A DNA stretch of 64,000 nucleotides from Diaphorobacter sp. HDW4B (GTDB taxonomy: Bacteria; Pseudomonadota; Gammaproteobacteria; Burkholderiales; Burkholderiaceae_C): assembly GCF_011305535.1 (NCBI RefSeq), contig NZ_CP049905.1, forward strand, positions 620,001 through 684,000. Direction: 5' to 3'. The translations under genes and the position numbers were made by a program. Positions 52,830 to 64,000 of the stretch are shown here, piece by piece. Each line of letters begins with the position of its first letter. Positions within the stretch are counted from its first letter, which is position 1. The notes under the pieces are model-generated. The model saw only the letters and a list, made by a program, of their open reading frames with translations, was not told where the DNA came from and made no database searches.

Positions 52830-53195
52830 ATGTCCGTGAATTACGGCTCCAAGCGCACCGTGGTTGGTGCGCACTACGGCATCCGCGACTGGCTGGTCCA
52901 GCGTGGCACCGCTGTGCTGATGGCACTGTTCACCATCGTGCTGCTGGCACGTGTTCTGATGATCTCCGGCCCCATCGGCTACGACGCCTGGGCCGGCGTG
53001 TTCGCTCCCCAGTGGATGAAGTTCCTGACTTTCGGCGTGATCGTCTCGCTGGTCTGGCACGCCTGGGTTGGCGTGCGTGACGTGTGGATGGACTATGTGC
53101 CTGCTACAGGCCTGCGTCTGGTCCTGAATATTTTCACCATTGTCTGGCTGGTCGGCTGCGCAGGCTGGGGCTTCCAGGTCCTGTGGCGTCTGTGA
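52830..53195 (+). CDS. sdhD: Succinate dehydrogenase membrane anchor subunit
   Basis: 121 residues with three hydrophobic helices. The conserved start GAHYGIRDWLVQRGTAVLM and the His-containing VWHAWVGVRDVWMDY are the quinone/heme b regions. It pairs with SdhC to bind heme b and ubiquinone. AAGGA is seen upstream of the ATG; 37 bp from sdhC and 32 bp before sdhA. Confidence 0.93.
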   Translation: MSVNYGSKRTVVGAHYGIRDWLVQRGTAVLMALFTIVLLARVLMISGPIGYDAWAGVFAPQWMKFLTFGVIVSLVWHAWVGVRDVWMDYVPATGLRLVLNIFTIVWLVGCAGWGFQVLWRL

Positions 53196-53227
53196 TCGAG
53201 ACTGATCTCCGCGATTGAAAGAAAAGA

Positions 53228-55033
53228 ATGAGCTACACAAAAGCAAATATCACCAAGCGCAAGTTTGACGTCGTGATCGTCGGCGCTGGCGGTTCCGGCC
53301 TGCGCGCTGCGCTGGAGCTGTCTCGTGCGGGTCTGTCCGTGGCCTCGCTGTCCAAGGTGTTCCCTACCCGTTCGCACACCGTGGCGGCGCAGGGTGGCGT
53401 GTCCGCATCGCTGGGCAACATGTCCGACGACAACTGGCACTACCACTTCTACGACACCATCAAGGGCTCCGACTGGCTGGGCGACCAGGACGCCATCGAG
53501 TTCATGTGCCGCGAAGCACCGAACGTCGTGATCGAACTCGAACACTTCGGCATGCCTTTCGACCGCAACCCTGATGGCACGATCTATCAGCGTCCGTTCG
53601 GTGGCCACACCGCCAACTACGGCGAAAAGCCAGTGCAACGCGCCTGCGCCGCTGCTGACCGTACCGGTCACGCCATGCTGCACACGCTGTACCAGCAGAA
53701 CGTCAAGTCCAAGACCAACTTCTTCGTGGAGTGGATGGCTCTGGACCTGATCCGCAACACGCAGGGCGACGTGGTCGGCGTGACCGCCATCGAACTCGAA
53801 ACCGGCGACCTGTACGAGCTGCACGCCAAGGCTGTGCTGCTGGCGACCGGCGGTGCCGGCCGTATCTTCCAGGCCTCCACCAACGCCTTCATCAACACCG
53901 GTGACGGTCTGGGCATGGCTGCTCGCGCAGGCATTCCGCTGCAGGACATGGAATTCTGGCAGTTCCACCCCACTGGCGTGGCCGGTGCCGGTGTGCTGCT
54001 GACCGAAGGTTGCCGCGGCGAAGGCGCGATTTTGCTGAACAGCGAAGGCGAGCGCTTCATGGAACGCTACGCCCCAACTTTGAAGGACTTGGCTCCACGT
54101 GACTTCGTGTCGCGCTCGATGGACCAGGAAATCAAGGAAGGTCGCGGCTGCGGTCCGAACAAGGACTACATCCTGATGAAGCTCGACCACCTGGGTGCTG
54201 ACACGATTCGCAAGCGTCTGCCTTCCGTGGAGGAAATCGGCCACAACTTCGCCAACGTGGACATCACCAAGGAACCGATTCCTGTGGTGCCAACCATCCA
54301 CTACCAGATGGGCGGCATTCCGACCAACATCAACGGCCAGGTCGTGGTGTGGGACGGTCAACAGAACCAGATCGTCAACGGTCTGTACGCCGTGGGCGAA
54401 TGCTCCTGCGTGTCGGTGCACGGCGCCAACCGCCTGGGCACCAACTCGCTGCTCGACCTGCTGGTGTTCGGCAAGTCCGCTGGCAAGCACATCGTGCAGT
54501 TCGTCAATGGCTTCGGTGACCACCACCAAGTGCCCGGCGACTCCGCTGACCGCACGCTGGCCCGCCTCAACGAGCTGGACAACTCCAAGGAAGGCACCTA
54601 CGCGCAAGACATCGCTGGCGACATCCGCACAGCCATGCAGACGCACGCAGGCGTGTTCCGTACGCAGAAGTCGATGGACGAAGGCGTGGTCAAGATCAAC
54701 GCGATCCGCGAACGCATCGGCTCCATCACCCTCAAGGACAAGTCCAAGGTGTGGAACACGGCCCGCATGGAAGCGCTGGAAGTGGACAACCTGATGGAAG
54801 TTGCTCAGGCCACCATGACCTCCGCTGCCGCTCGCCACGAATGCCGCGGCGCGCACACCGTGTACGACTACGAGCATCCAGCCGACGATCCAAAGTACCC
54901 ACTGGGCCGCAATGACATCGACTGGCTCAAGCACACCCTGTGGAACAGCGCCGACAACAGCCTGTACTACAAGCCTGTGAACCTGAAGCCCCTGACAGTG
55001 GAGAGCGTGCCTCCCAAGGTCCGCACGTTCTAA
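53228..55033 (+). CDS. sdhA: Succinate dehydrogenase flavoprotein subunit
   Basis: A 601-residue FAD enzyme that oxidises succinate to fumarate. The dinucleotide motif VGAGGSGLRAAL is at about 17-28, and the covalent FAD-His is in TRSHTVAAQGG (about 49). The substrate-binding HPTGVAGAG and the active-site Arg segment follow, with the C-terminal RHECRGAHTV. Length is standard (about 590-600). It sits between the anchor subunits and the Fe-S subunit. Confidence 0.97.
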   Translation: MSYTKANITKRKFDVVIVGAGGSGLRAALELSRAGLSVASLSKVFPTRSHTVAAQGGVSASLGNMSDDNWHYHFYDTIKGSDWLGDQDAIEFMCREAPNVVIELEHFGMPFDRNPDGTIYQRPFGGHTANYGEKPVQRACAAADRTGHAMLHTLYQQNVKSKTNFFVEWMALDLIRNTQGDVVGVTAIELETGDLYELHAKAVLLATGGAGRIFQASTNAFINTGDGLGMAARAGIPLQDMEFWQFHPTGVAGAGVLLTEGCRGEGAILLNSEGERFMERYAPTLKDLAPRDFVSRSMDQEIKEGRGCGPNKDYILMKLDHLGADTIRKRLPSVEEIGHNFANVDITKEPIPVVPTIHYQMGGIPTNINGQVVVWDGQQNQIVNGLYAVGECSCVSVHGANRLGTNSLLDLLVFGKSAGKHIVQFVNGFGDHHQVPGDSADRTLARLNELDNSKEGTYAQDIAGDIRTAMQTHAGVFRTQKSMDEGVVKINAIRERIGSITLKDKSKVWNTARMEALEVDNLMEVAQATMTSAAARHECRGAHTVYDYEHPADDPKYPLGRNDIDWLKHTLWNSADNSLYYKPVNLKPLTVESVPPKVRTF

Positions 55034-55063
55034 TCCAGCAGCCCACGAGAAGAGATTCAAAAC

Positions 55064-55768
55064 ATGAAGCGCACTTTCAAAATCTATCGCTACGATCCCG
55101 ATAAGGATTCCAAGCCTTACATGCAAACCGTGGAGCTGGAGCTCGACGGCCATGAGCGCATGCTGCTGGACGCGCTGGTCAAGCTCAAGCAAGTCGATCC
55201 AACGATCTCGTTCCGTCGCTCGTGCCGTGAAGGCGTGTGCGGCTCCGACGCGATGAACATCAACGGCAAGAACGGCCTCGCCTGCCTGACGAACATGAAG
55301 ACCCTCAAGGGCGACATCGTTCTGAAGCCGCTGCCAGGCCTGCCAGTGATCCGCGACCTGATCGTGGACATGACGCAGTTCTTCAAGCAGTACCACTCGA
55401 TCAAGCCATACCTGCAAAGCGACATCTACGTGTCGTCCAGCAAGGAACGCCTGCAGTCGCCCGAAGAGCGCGAAGAGCTCAACGGCCTGTACGAGTGCAT
55501 TCTGTGCGCCAGCTGCTCGACGAGCTGCCCATCGTTCTGGTGGAACCCCGACAAGTTCGTGGGCCCTGCCGGTCTGCTGCAAGCCTACCGTTTCATCGCC
55601 GACAGCCGCGACACCGCGACCGAAGCGCGTCTGGACAACCTGGAAGATCCGTACCGACTCTTCCGTTGCCACACCATCATGAACTGCGTGGACGTGTGCC
55701 CCAAGCACCTGAACCCGACAGTCGCGATCGGCAAGATCAAGGAACTGATGGTTCGCCGAGCCATCTGA
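55064..55768 (+). CDS. sdhB: Succinate dehydrogenase iron-sulfur subunit
   Basis: 234 residues with three Fe-S centres visible: [2Fe-2S] in SCREGVCGSDAMNINGKNG..C, [4Fe-4S] in CILCASCSTSCP, and [3Fe-4S] in the CHTIMNCVDVCPKHLNP region. It moves electrons from SdhA to the quinone site. The stop overlaps the sdhE start (TGATG at 55766-55770). Confidence 0.97.
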   Translation: MKRTFKIYRYDPDKDSKPYMQTVELELDGHERMLLDALVKLKQVDPTISFRRSCREGVCGSDAMNINGKNGLACLTNMKTLKGDIVLKPLPGLPVIRDLIVDMTQFFKQYHSIKPYLQSDIYVSSSKERLQSPEEREELNGLYECILCASCSTSCPSFWWNPDKFVGPAGLLQAYRFIADSRDTATEARLDNLEDPYRLFRCHTIMNCVDVCPKHLNPTVAIGKIKELMVRRAI

Positions 55769-56049
55769 TGACCATGGCACAAGAAGACACCTTGCTCGAC
55801 GAACGCGAAGTTTCTCTGCTGCGCTGGCGCTCCAGGCGTGGACTGGTGGAGAACGACCTGTTCATCGAGCGCTTCTTTGCCACCTACGGGTCGCGCCTGA
55901 CCGCAAGCCAGGCGCGTGGAATTTCGGCACTGATGGATCTCTCCGACAACGATCTGCTGGACCTCTTGCTTCGCCGCAAGGAGCCCGAAGGTGAATTGGC
56001 CACGGACGAAATCCGTTCGGTGCTGGAGCAACTACGCCCGCGTGCCTGA
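55768..56049 (+). CDS. sdhE: FAD assembly factor SdhE
   Basis: A 93-residue helical protein of the SdhE/CptB family, from ATG 55768 (ATG 55774 is an alternative two codons on). The conserved [13 protein letters not shown] block includes the RGxxE motif needed to promote covalent flavinylation of Sdh[19 protein letters not shown] is also typical. Position between sdhB and gltA is common in betaproteobacteria. gltA starts 53 bp later. Confidence 0.93.
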   Translation: MTMAQEDTLLDEREVSLLRWRSRRGLVENDLFIERFFATYGSRLTASQARGISALMDLSDNDLLDLLLRRKEPEGELATDEIRSVLEQLRPRA

Positions 56050-56102
56050 CGCGGAGTGCAGATCCTGCACACAGATGTAGGTTAATTATTGAAGGAAATG
56101 AA

Positions 56103-57401
56103 ATGAAACTGGCAGATAACAAAGCGACGCTATCGTTCAGCAACGGCAGCCCAAGCATCGAACTCCCCGTTTATCAAGGCACCATCGGCCCGGACGTTCT
56201 CGATATCCGCAAGCTGTACGCCCAGACAGACAAGTTCACCTATGACCCAGGTTTCCTGTCCACTGCGTCCTGCCAGTCGGCCATCACCTACATCGACGGT
56301 GACAAGGGCGAACTGCTGTACCGCGGCTACCCCATCGAGCAGTTGGCCACCAACTGCAACTACCTCGACACCTGCTACCTGCTGCTGAACGGCGAACTGC
56401 CAGACCCACAGCAGAAGGCCGACTTCGAAAAGCTCGTGACCAACCACACCATGGTCAACGAGCAGATGCAATTCTTCCTGCGCGGCTTCCGCCGTGACGC
56501 ACACCCGATGGCTGTGCTGACTGGTCTGGTGGGTGGTCTCTCGGCCTTCTATCACGACAGCACCGACATCAACAACCCAGAGCACCGTGAAATCTCCGCG
56601 ATCCGTCTGATCGCCAAGATGCCTACTCTGGTCGCCATGGCATACAAGTACGGCGTGGGTCAGCCCTACCAGTATCCACAGAACCACCTGTCGTACGCTG
56701 GCAATTTCCTGCGCATGATGTTCGGCAACCCTTGCGAAGAGTACAAGGTGAACCCGGTCATCGAACGCGCGATGGACCGCATCTTCATCCTGCACGCAGA
56801 CCACGAGCAGAACGCTTCCACCTCCACCGTGCGTCTGTGCGGCTCCTCCGGCACCAACCCGTTCGCAGCCATCGCTGCCGGCGTGGCCTGCCTGTGGGGT
56901 CCTGCTCACGGCGGCGCAAACGAAGCCGCTCTGAACATGCTCTACGACATCCAGAAACAAGGTGGCGTGGAAAAAATCGGCGACTTCATCAAGCAAGTCA
57001 AGGACAAGAACTCCGGCGTCAAGCTGATGGGCTTCGGTCACCGCGTCTACAAGAACTACGATCCACGTGCCAAGCTCATGCAAGAGACTTGCAACGAAGT
57101 TCTGTCGGCCATGGGCCTGGAAAAGGATCCTCTGTTCGCACTGGCCAAGAAGCTCGAATCGATCGCCCTGGAAGACGAATACTTCGTGTCGCGCAAGCTG
57201 TACCCGAACGTCGACTTCTACTCCGGCATCGTGCAGCGCGCCATCGGCATTCCAGTGAACCTGTTCACCGGCATCTTCGCTCTGGCACGCACCGTCGGTT
57301 GGATCGCCCAACTGAACGAAATGATCAGCGACCCAGAGTACAAGATCGGCCGTCCACGCCAGCTGTACACCGGCTCGCCACGCCGCGACATCAAGCGTTG
57401 A
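56103..57401 (+). CDS. gltA: Citrate synthase, type II
   Basis: A 432-residue hexameric type citrate synthase that condenses oxaloacetate and acetyl-CoA. Active-site His are in [11 protein letters not shown] and [15 protein letters not shown], with the catalytic Asp in [10 protein letters not shown]; the oxaloacetate-binding Arg closes the set. An N-terminal beta domain (about 1-50) marks the Gram-negative long form. It ends the sdh-gltA unit with a terminator 36 bp downstream. acnB and mdh on the opposite strand complete this part of the TCA cycle. Confidence 0.97.
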   Translation: MKLADNKATLSFSNGSPSIELPVYQGTIGPDVLDIRKLYAQTDKFTYDPGFLSTASCQSAITYIDGDKGELLYRGYPIEQLATNCNYLDTCYLLLNGELPDPQQKADFEKLVTNHTMVNEQMQFFLRGFRRDAHPMAVLTGLVGGLSAFYHDSTDINNPEHREISAIRLIAKMPTLVAMAYKYGVGQPYQYPQNHLSYAGNFLRMMFGNPCEEYKVNPVIERAMDRIFILHADHEQNASTSTVRLCGSSGTNPFAAIAAGVACLWGPAHGGANEAALNMLYDIQKQGGVEKIGDFIKQVKDKNSGVKLMGFGHRVYKNYDPRAKLMQETCNEVLSAMGLEKDPLFALAKKLESIALEDEYFVSRKLYPNVDFYSGIVQRAIGIPVNLFTGIFALARTVGWIAQLNEMISDPEYKIGRPRQLYTGSPRRDIKR

Positions 57402-57437
57402 TTCGCTGATTCGCAGCCCGGATCTTCGTGATCCAGC

Positions 57438-57471
57438 AAAAGCCCAGTGGCCCACGCCGCTGGGCTTTTTT
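57438..57471 (+). terminator. Intrinsic terminator after gltA
   Basis: AAAAGCCCAG (57438-57447) pairs with CTGGGCTTTT (57460-57469), 12-nt loop, followed by further T to 57471. Confidence 0.85.
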
Positions 57472-57518
57472 GCTTCTGGCCGGAAGCCGCTGAAATCAGC
57501 ACACTCAAGCGCCACTGA

Positions 57519-59942
<2,424 letters not shown>

Positions 59943-59956
59943 TTTTTCTTTGGCTT

Positions 59957-59978
59957 GATGAGGCCTTGCGGCCTCATC
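59957..59978 (+). terminator. Hairpin after frmA (no T-run)
   Basis: GATGAGGCC (59957-59965) pairs with GGCCTCATC (59970-59978), loop TTGC. No U-tract follows downstream, so termination is uncertain. Confidence 0.4.
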
Positions 59979-59995
59979 TCGTCACCCGTGCGGAG

Positions 59996-60091
59996 ATGAC
60001 AACACAGGCCTTCATGCGTTGTTGCGAAGCCTTGCCGTAGAGAACTACTGTCTGCGGCTTCGACGCCTAGCCTGAAGGCCTGTCTTGTCAT
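59996..60091 (-). repeat. Dispersed structured repeat, copy 2 (96 bp, inverted relative to copy 1)
   Basis: Terminal arms run 59996-60014 (ATGACAACACAGGCCTTCA) and 60073-60091, complementary with one mismatch. The 58-nt core (60015-60072), read on the minus strand, matches copy 1 (15689-15746): shared blocks are GGCTAGGCGTCGAA, CCGCAGACAGTA, ACGGCAAGGCTTCGCAAC and ACGCA. The inner hairpin here is GTAG-TTCT-CTAC instead of GTATG-TT-CATAC. It lies between frmA and fghA. No coding potential. Confidence 0.8.
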
Positions 60092-60164
60092 TGTGGTGAT
60101 TGTTCACGGCGCTGCTCTCTCTGCGCCGGGCGCTGTTGAATACAGACTCATCCGGAATTCTTAG

Positions 60165-61028
60165 ATGACTGCTACTACCCTCGAACTCAAGAACGCGCAC
60201 GCCTGCTTCGGCGGTGCGCAGCGTTTCTACGAACACGCCTCGCGCGAAATCGGCTTGCCGATGAAGTTCTCTGTCTATCTGCCGCCCAAGGCGCTGATGG
60301 GCGAGAAGGTGCCGGCCGTGCTGTACCTCGCGGGCCTGACCTGCACCGAAGAAACCTTCATGATCAAGGCGGGCGCGCAGCGCTTGGCGGCCGAGCTGGG
60401 CATCGCGCTGATCGCACCCGACACCAGCCCGCGCGGCGCGAACATGCCGGGCGAAGCCGATGCGTGGGACTTCGGCGTCGGCGCAGGTTTTTACCTCGAC
60501 GCCACACAAGCACCATGGGCCAAGCACTGGCGCATGGAAAGCTACCTGCTGAGCGAACTGCTGCCACTCATCACCGACAAGCTGCCCATCGCGGGCGATC
60601 GCATAGGCATCTTCGGCCATTCCATGGGCGGCCACGGAGCGCTCACGCTCGCACTGCGTCATCCCGGCGTGTTCAAGAGCCTGTCCGCCTTCGCACCCAT
60701 CAGCAACCCAGTGAACTGCCCGTGGGGCCAGAAGGCCTTCTCAGGCTATCTCGGCGAAGACCAATCCGCTTGGAATTCACACGACGCCTCACTGCTGATG
60801 AGCGAACAGAAAAGCGCGCCCTACCCCGCAGGCATCCTCATCGACCAAGGCATGGCCGACAAATTCCTCATGGAAAAGCAGCTCCTGCCAGAAGCCTTCG
60901 AAGCCGCCTGCGCCAAGGCCAACCAGCCCCTCAAGTTGCGCATGCAGCCGGGTTACGACCACGGCTACTACTTCATCCAGACCTTCATCGAAGATCATTT
61001 GAAGCACCACGCCACACAGTTGGCTTGA
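60165..61028 (+). CDS. fghA: S-formylglutathione hydrolase
   Basis: A 287-residue esterase-D family serine hydrolase. The nucleophile Ser153 is in GHSMGGHGALTLALR; the HG oxyanion-type segment LAGLTCTEETFM precedes it, and a late Asp and His (GYDHGYYFIQTF) complete the triad. It splits S-formylglutathione to formate and glutathione, finishing the route begun by frmA. Length is normal. A terminator follows at 61080. Confidence 0.96.
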   Translation: MTATTLELKNAHACFGGAQRFYEHASREIGLPMKFSVYLPPKALMGEKVPAVLYLAGLTCTEETFMIKAGAQRLAAELGIALIAPDTSPRGANMPGEADAWDFGVGAGFYLDATQAPWAKHWRMESYLLSELLPLITDKLPIAGDRIGIFGHSMGGHGALTLALRHPGVFKSLSAFAPISNPVNCPWGQKAFSGYLGEDQSAWNSHDASLLMSEQKSAPYPAGILIDQGMADKFLMEKQLLPEAFEAACAKANQPLKLRMQPGYDHGYYFIQTFIEDHLKHHATQLA

Positions 61029-61079
61029 TGCTCGGGCTCTTTGCTCTTTGAGCACCGCACATCAGATAGACGTACCCAG

Positions 61080-61101
61080 GCCCGCATCGCGGGCCTTTTT
61101 C
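61080..61101 (+). terminator. Intrinsic terminator after fghA
   Basis: GGCCCGC (61080-61086) pairs with GCGGGCC (61090-61096), loop ATC, followed by five T (61097-61101). Confidence 0.85.
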
Positions 61102-61629
61102 ATTGGGCATCCGCACCCAGAGACACCTCGGCGAGCTGTCGTTGCAACGGATAAAAACAAAAAAATTTCATAAATCGTCAGTTACATGTATCCAAACAGC
61201 TACAACACGTCGTCTGTACGTGCATCCTCTCCCAGATTCCACAAATGCAAACTTTAGTTCACATTCTCATCAATCGAATCGACAGGTAAAAATTTACTTC
61301 AAATCGATATTGAAAATCATAAATGATCAAAAAAATTACAATCGGTCATTAATGATCAAATCACGACAAAGCATTCGAAAACACACAAAACTCCCAAAAC
61401 CAAGTCAAAATGAAATACTTCTTTCAAAAGCAATCCAAATGAAGAAATAAATAGTCACTTTTCTCCAATTTCTTCTTCGAGGCACTCATTCATATGCGCT
61501 TGCTATCCGTTTTCTCGCAATTGCACAAGCAGATAGCCAACTCCCATCACTGATATTCCATAGATAAACCATCTACATAGAATCTATTTGTGACATTTGA
61601 TACAGAACAAAGCAAATGGAGGTGGTTGT
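61102..61629. other. AT-rich gene-free island upstream of the secreted protein gene
   Basis: About 530 bp of composition visibly unlike the GC-rich surroundings, with many A/T runs. A 115-residue frame at 61103-61450 is not accepted: it is Lys/Ser/Asn-rich, shows no domain and lacks a Shine-Dalgarno. AATGATCAA is repeated at 61322-61330 and 61351-61359 (29-bp period). The final stretch ends in GGAGG (61619-61623) 6 nt before the next ATG. It probably holds the promoter and silencer-type binding sites of the next gene. Confidence 0.5.
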
Positions 61630-64000
61630 ATGTCGGTCAGTCCAACGAATATTCACAGGCCCACGCGGCTCAAGAAGGCCATGATCAGTGCGCTGGCGCT
61701 ACTGGCGACGGTTCCGGCACACACAGCGCCTGCAACCACCAATTTCTTTACAGGTGCAACAAGCACTGAAATCCCGGTGGACGCCAACTGGTCGGGCAAC
61801 GCGCTGGACAACGCGGACTCCGGCGCGACACCGCCGACAACGTCTGGCCCCAATGTGATCAACATGAGTACTGCAACGTGGACACCGACTCCCACGTATG
61901 TGGACACGGACAGCGACCCCAGCACGCCAGATGATTACGTTCCACCAGACCCATTCAATTTCCCAGTGACGCTTTCTGTCGGCTCGGGTTCAGGAACCAC
62001 CGGGGTGCTGACCATCCGCCCCGCAGCCGACACGATGGCGTTTCAATGGGATACCAGCCTGTACCCTTCCGGCTCGATGCCTCCTGTCTTCACTGTCGGC
62101 CAGGCAGGCGGAAATGGCACATTCCTGCTGGACCTGACGCCTCGTCCAGCCACCGACCCTGATGGACAGATGCGCTCGACCTCCGGCACGATGGGAATCG
62201 GGGTCGGGATGGGTGCTGGCAGCAAAGGTGCAGCAACCATTCTCGGGACCGGCAAGACTCCCGAAGAAATGAGCCCCTACTCATACAACAGCGTCTTCAT
62301 GGGCTCTGCGTATCAGGCTTCCACCGTGGGCGGCGGCTCTGGTGGCACGGGCAACCTGACCATCAATGGTGCCGGGCTCACACTCCTGACCGGTGATCCA
62401 AACGACTTCGTGGTCGGCGATGGCCCTGGTTCCGTTGGTGCTGTGGACATTCTGAAGTCGGGCAAGCTAGGTGCCGGGGCACCCGTCAACTCGCTGTCCT
62501 ATGGCAAGGACTCGCAGAGCATCATCGGCAACAACAAGGGCATCGGTACGGTCACGGTGCACGACGACGCGACCAGCGCATTCCCCAATCAGGCCAATTT
62601 CATCAGCGGCGTCACCGTCGGCAACAAGGGAGGCAACGGTGCGCTGGATGTGCTGTCCGGCGGAAAGGCATATGCCGGCTCCAACTTTGACATGCCCGGA
62701 TCTGGAAGCAGTGTCTGCCCCAAGCACGACCCGGCCCTGCAGATCAGTTCGGACAGCCTGTCCACCGGCGTGGTTCGTGTGACGGGTGCCGCATCCCAGC
62801 TGCTGGTGGCTGGCAAGATGGGGATACCGTCCTACGATTACAGCAATACGCCCCCGACGCTGGTCAATCCATCCATGGGCGAATCGAATATCGGTTCCGT
62901 GGAGATTTCCACAGGCGGGGCACTCGTCACCACAGACAGTGGCCTCGTCAAGGTGGGCGTCGCCAACTTGCCCCCCGTCCTCATTCCATCCACGGACCCC
63001 AGTGCCTCGCCCAAGGGCTACTACGCAAACCAAGTGACAGGCGGATTGGGCCCCATCAACATCAACAACGATGGCCAGGTTGCCTATGGCTCGGAGAACA
63101 TTTCCGGTCCCAAAGCACCGGGGAGCATTGAAGCATCCGCCATCCATTTGCTGGGCACGAACGCCACGACACGCTTCAATCACACCGGTTCGATCAATGT
63201 GGCGATTCCGATCATCGGCGGTGGTCAGATTGTTCAAAATGCGGGCAACACCACGCTTGCAGGCACCACCACGGCACCAGCGCTTCCCGCGGACTGGCAG
63301 ATGGGGACAACATGCCCGGTCGATCTGAGCAACTACCCGACGGATCAGTCCGGATTCACCGGCACGCTCAATGTGCTGGGTGGCAAGCTGACACTGCCTA
63401 CCCCGCTCGTCGTTCCCAATATGAGCGCAACGAAGATTTCCAGCGGCACGCTCTTCATGGGCGACACCACGCAGAATCTGGGCGCAGTCACCATGAGTGG
63501 CGGTGTGCTGGATCTCTCGGGCGGACAGAACAGCGACGTGGTCAACGCCACCTCCTGGAACGGCACGGGCGGCATCGTCAAGCTCGACACCATCCTCGGC
63601 GCGAGCGGCAACACCAGCGACGTGATTCACATCATCGGCCCGATCACCGGCACCACGACCCGTCTGCAGGTCAACGTGATCGGAGGACAAGGCGCGCTGA
63701 CCACTGGCAACGGCATTCCCTTGGTGCTGGCGGATACCGATCCATCGTCGGTTGCCACACACTTTCAGCTGGAATCCATCGTCTCGGACAACGGCTACAA
63801 CTACTCGCTCCAACTGGTGAACGGCAACTGGTATCTGCAATCGAAGGCCAGCCCCACACCGCCGCCACCACCTCCTCCACCAGCACCCGGCCCAGGACCC
63901 GCTCCCGGACCGGCACCAGGACCAGCGCCAGGGCCCGCTCCCGGACCAGCCCCTGCCCCCGGCCCGGATTCGGTCACTGCGGTGCCCACCATGTCCACAG
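61630..64000 (+). CDS. Large secreted beta-rich protein, autotransporter passenger-like, partial
   Basis: At least 790 residues from ATG 61630 (GGAGG upstream), open to the right edge. A signal peptide (basic RLKKAMISALALLATVPAHT, cleavage near HTA-PA) is followed by a long region of short beta-strand repeats rich in Gly, Thr, Ser and Asn. Phrases such as GALDVLSGGKAYAG, FTGTLNVLGGKLTL and SGGVLDLSGG are typical of right-handed beta-helix passengers. It closes with LVNGNWYLQS, like the end of pertactin-type passengers, then a Pro-rich linker (SPTPPPPPPPP and APGP repeats, about 740-775). The last visible residues, AVPTMST, resemble the start of an IPTL-CTERM sorting tail, as in the small exported protein at 40705-41241. 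A beta-barrel is the other possibility. Likely surface adhesin or matrix protein. Confidence 0.78.
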   Translation, partial: MSVSPTNIHRPTRLKKAMISALALLATVPAHTAPATTNFFTGATSTEIPVDANWSGNALDNADSGATPPTTSGPNVINMSTATWTPTPTYVDTDSDPSTPDDYVPPDPFNFPVTLSVGSGSGTTGVLTIRPAADTMAFQWDTSLYPSGSMPPVFTVGQAGGNGTFLLDLTPRPATDPDGQMRSTSGTMGIGVGMGAGSKGAATILGTGKTPEEMSPYSYNSVFMGSAYQASTVGGGSGGTGNLTINGAGLTLLTGDPNDFVVGDGPGSVGAVDILKSGKLGAGAPVNSLSYGKDSQSIIGNNKGIGTVTVHDDATSAFPNQANFISGVTVGNKGGNGALDVLSGGKAYAGSNFDMPGSGSSVCPKHDPALQISSDSLSTGVVRVTGAASQLLVAGKMGIPSYDYSNTPPTLVNPSMGESNIGSVEISTGGALVTTDSGLVKVGVANLPPVLIPSTDPSASPKGYYANQVTGGLGPININNDGQVAYGSENISGPKAPGSIEASAIHLLGTNATTRFNHTGSINVAIPIIGGGQIVQNAGNTTLAGTTTAPALPADWQMGTTCPVDLSNYPTDQSGFTGTLNVLGGKLTLPTPLVVPNMSATKISSGTLFMGDTTQNLGAVTMSGGVLDLSGGQNSDVVNATSWNGTGGIVKLDTILGASGNTSDVIHIIGPITGTTTRLQVNVIGGQGALTTGNGIPLVLADTDPSSVATHFQLESIVSDNGYNYSLQLVNGNWYLQSKASPTPPPPPPPPAPGPGPAPGPAPGPAPGPAPGPAPAPGPDSVTAVPTMST

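Noticed and set aside
53093-55780. 895-residue open frame antisense to sdhA and sdhB
   Set aside because: It is the codon-bias shadow of highly expressed high-GC genes. It has no domain, is very His/Val/Arg-rich and covers complete, well-conserved genes.
61103-61450. 115-residue frame in the AT-rich island
   Set aside because: No Shine-Dalgarno, no domain, composition follows local A/T richness; probably non-coding.
63841-63960. Tandem (GPAP)n tract as a CRISPR or VNTR locus
   Set aside because: It is an in-frame Pro-rich linker of the secreted protein; no CRISPR-type spacing.

Overview
The window looks like a chromosomal segment of a betaproteobacterium, order Burkholderiales, most likely Comamonadaceae (Comamonas or a close relative). 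The coding bias is high-GC. The gene neighbourhoods ybgC-tolQRA, cyoABCD-SURF1-regBA, mdh/gntR/sdhCDAB-sdhE-gltA and a Bug-type (TctC) solute receptor are typical of that group. The genus is inferred from gene content; no rRNA gene is present to confirm it. I found no tRNA, rRNA, insertion sequence, prophage or CRISPR array.

1-12.1 kb: a partial LtrA-family membrane protein cut by the left edge, a YlqF-type ribosome-assembly GTPase, two small genes with a 4-bp overlap, a thiamine-diphosphate enzyme, a CPA1 Na+/H+ antiporter, a patatin-like lipoprotein, and the leftward FUSC-transporter / gshA / SDR genes. 12.1-12.8 kb is a 669-bp non-coding stretch with a modular cluster of DnaA-box-like 9-mers and three copies of a 17-mer. 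This is an oriC-like layout without dnaA beside it.

12.8-20.4 kb runs rightward: a [2Fe-2S] ferredoxin, a hairpin-rich leader ending in a terminator, ribBX-ribH-nusB, an aminotransferase, ybgC-tolQ-tolR-tolA and a hotdog thioesterase. 20.4-22.8 kb is leftward (a hypothetical protein and an MHS-type MFS transporter). 23.1-30.0 kb carries the bo3 quinol oxidase genes cyoABCD, a SURF1 assembly factor and a RegB/RegA-type redox two-component system. The oxidase and its probable redox regulator therefore sit together.

30.0-39.6 kb: a CYTH protein, a TauE/SafE exporter, a macrodomain protein, the tRNA-hydroxylation protein TrhP, a ParB-like orphan, and a LysR regulator divergent from an acyl-CoA dehydrogenase / Bug receptor / CoA-transferase operon for an unknown organic acid. 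39.6-45 kb is accessory: a collagen-like protein with a BclB-type C-terminal domain, a small exported protein with an IPTL-CTERM-like tail, an orphan membrane-anchored protein, and a small gene behind a LexA-box match.

45-57.4 kb is a TCA-cycle supercluster. acnB, a small exported protein, a CitE-like lyase, tam and mdh run leftward. A GntR regulator, sdhCDAB, sdhE and gltA run rightward. Tam would detoxify trans-aconitate, the by-product of the aconitase reaction. 57.6-61.1 kb holds a GlxA-type regulator divergent from the glutathione-dependent formaldehyde oxidation pair frmA and fghA. 61.1-61.6 kb is an AT-rich non-coding island leading into a large secreted beta-rich protein cut by the right edge.

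A structured repeat of about 95 bp occurs at 15671-15764 and, inverted, at 59996-60091. The stem arms differ between copies but stay complementary, so the fold itself appears to be conserved.
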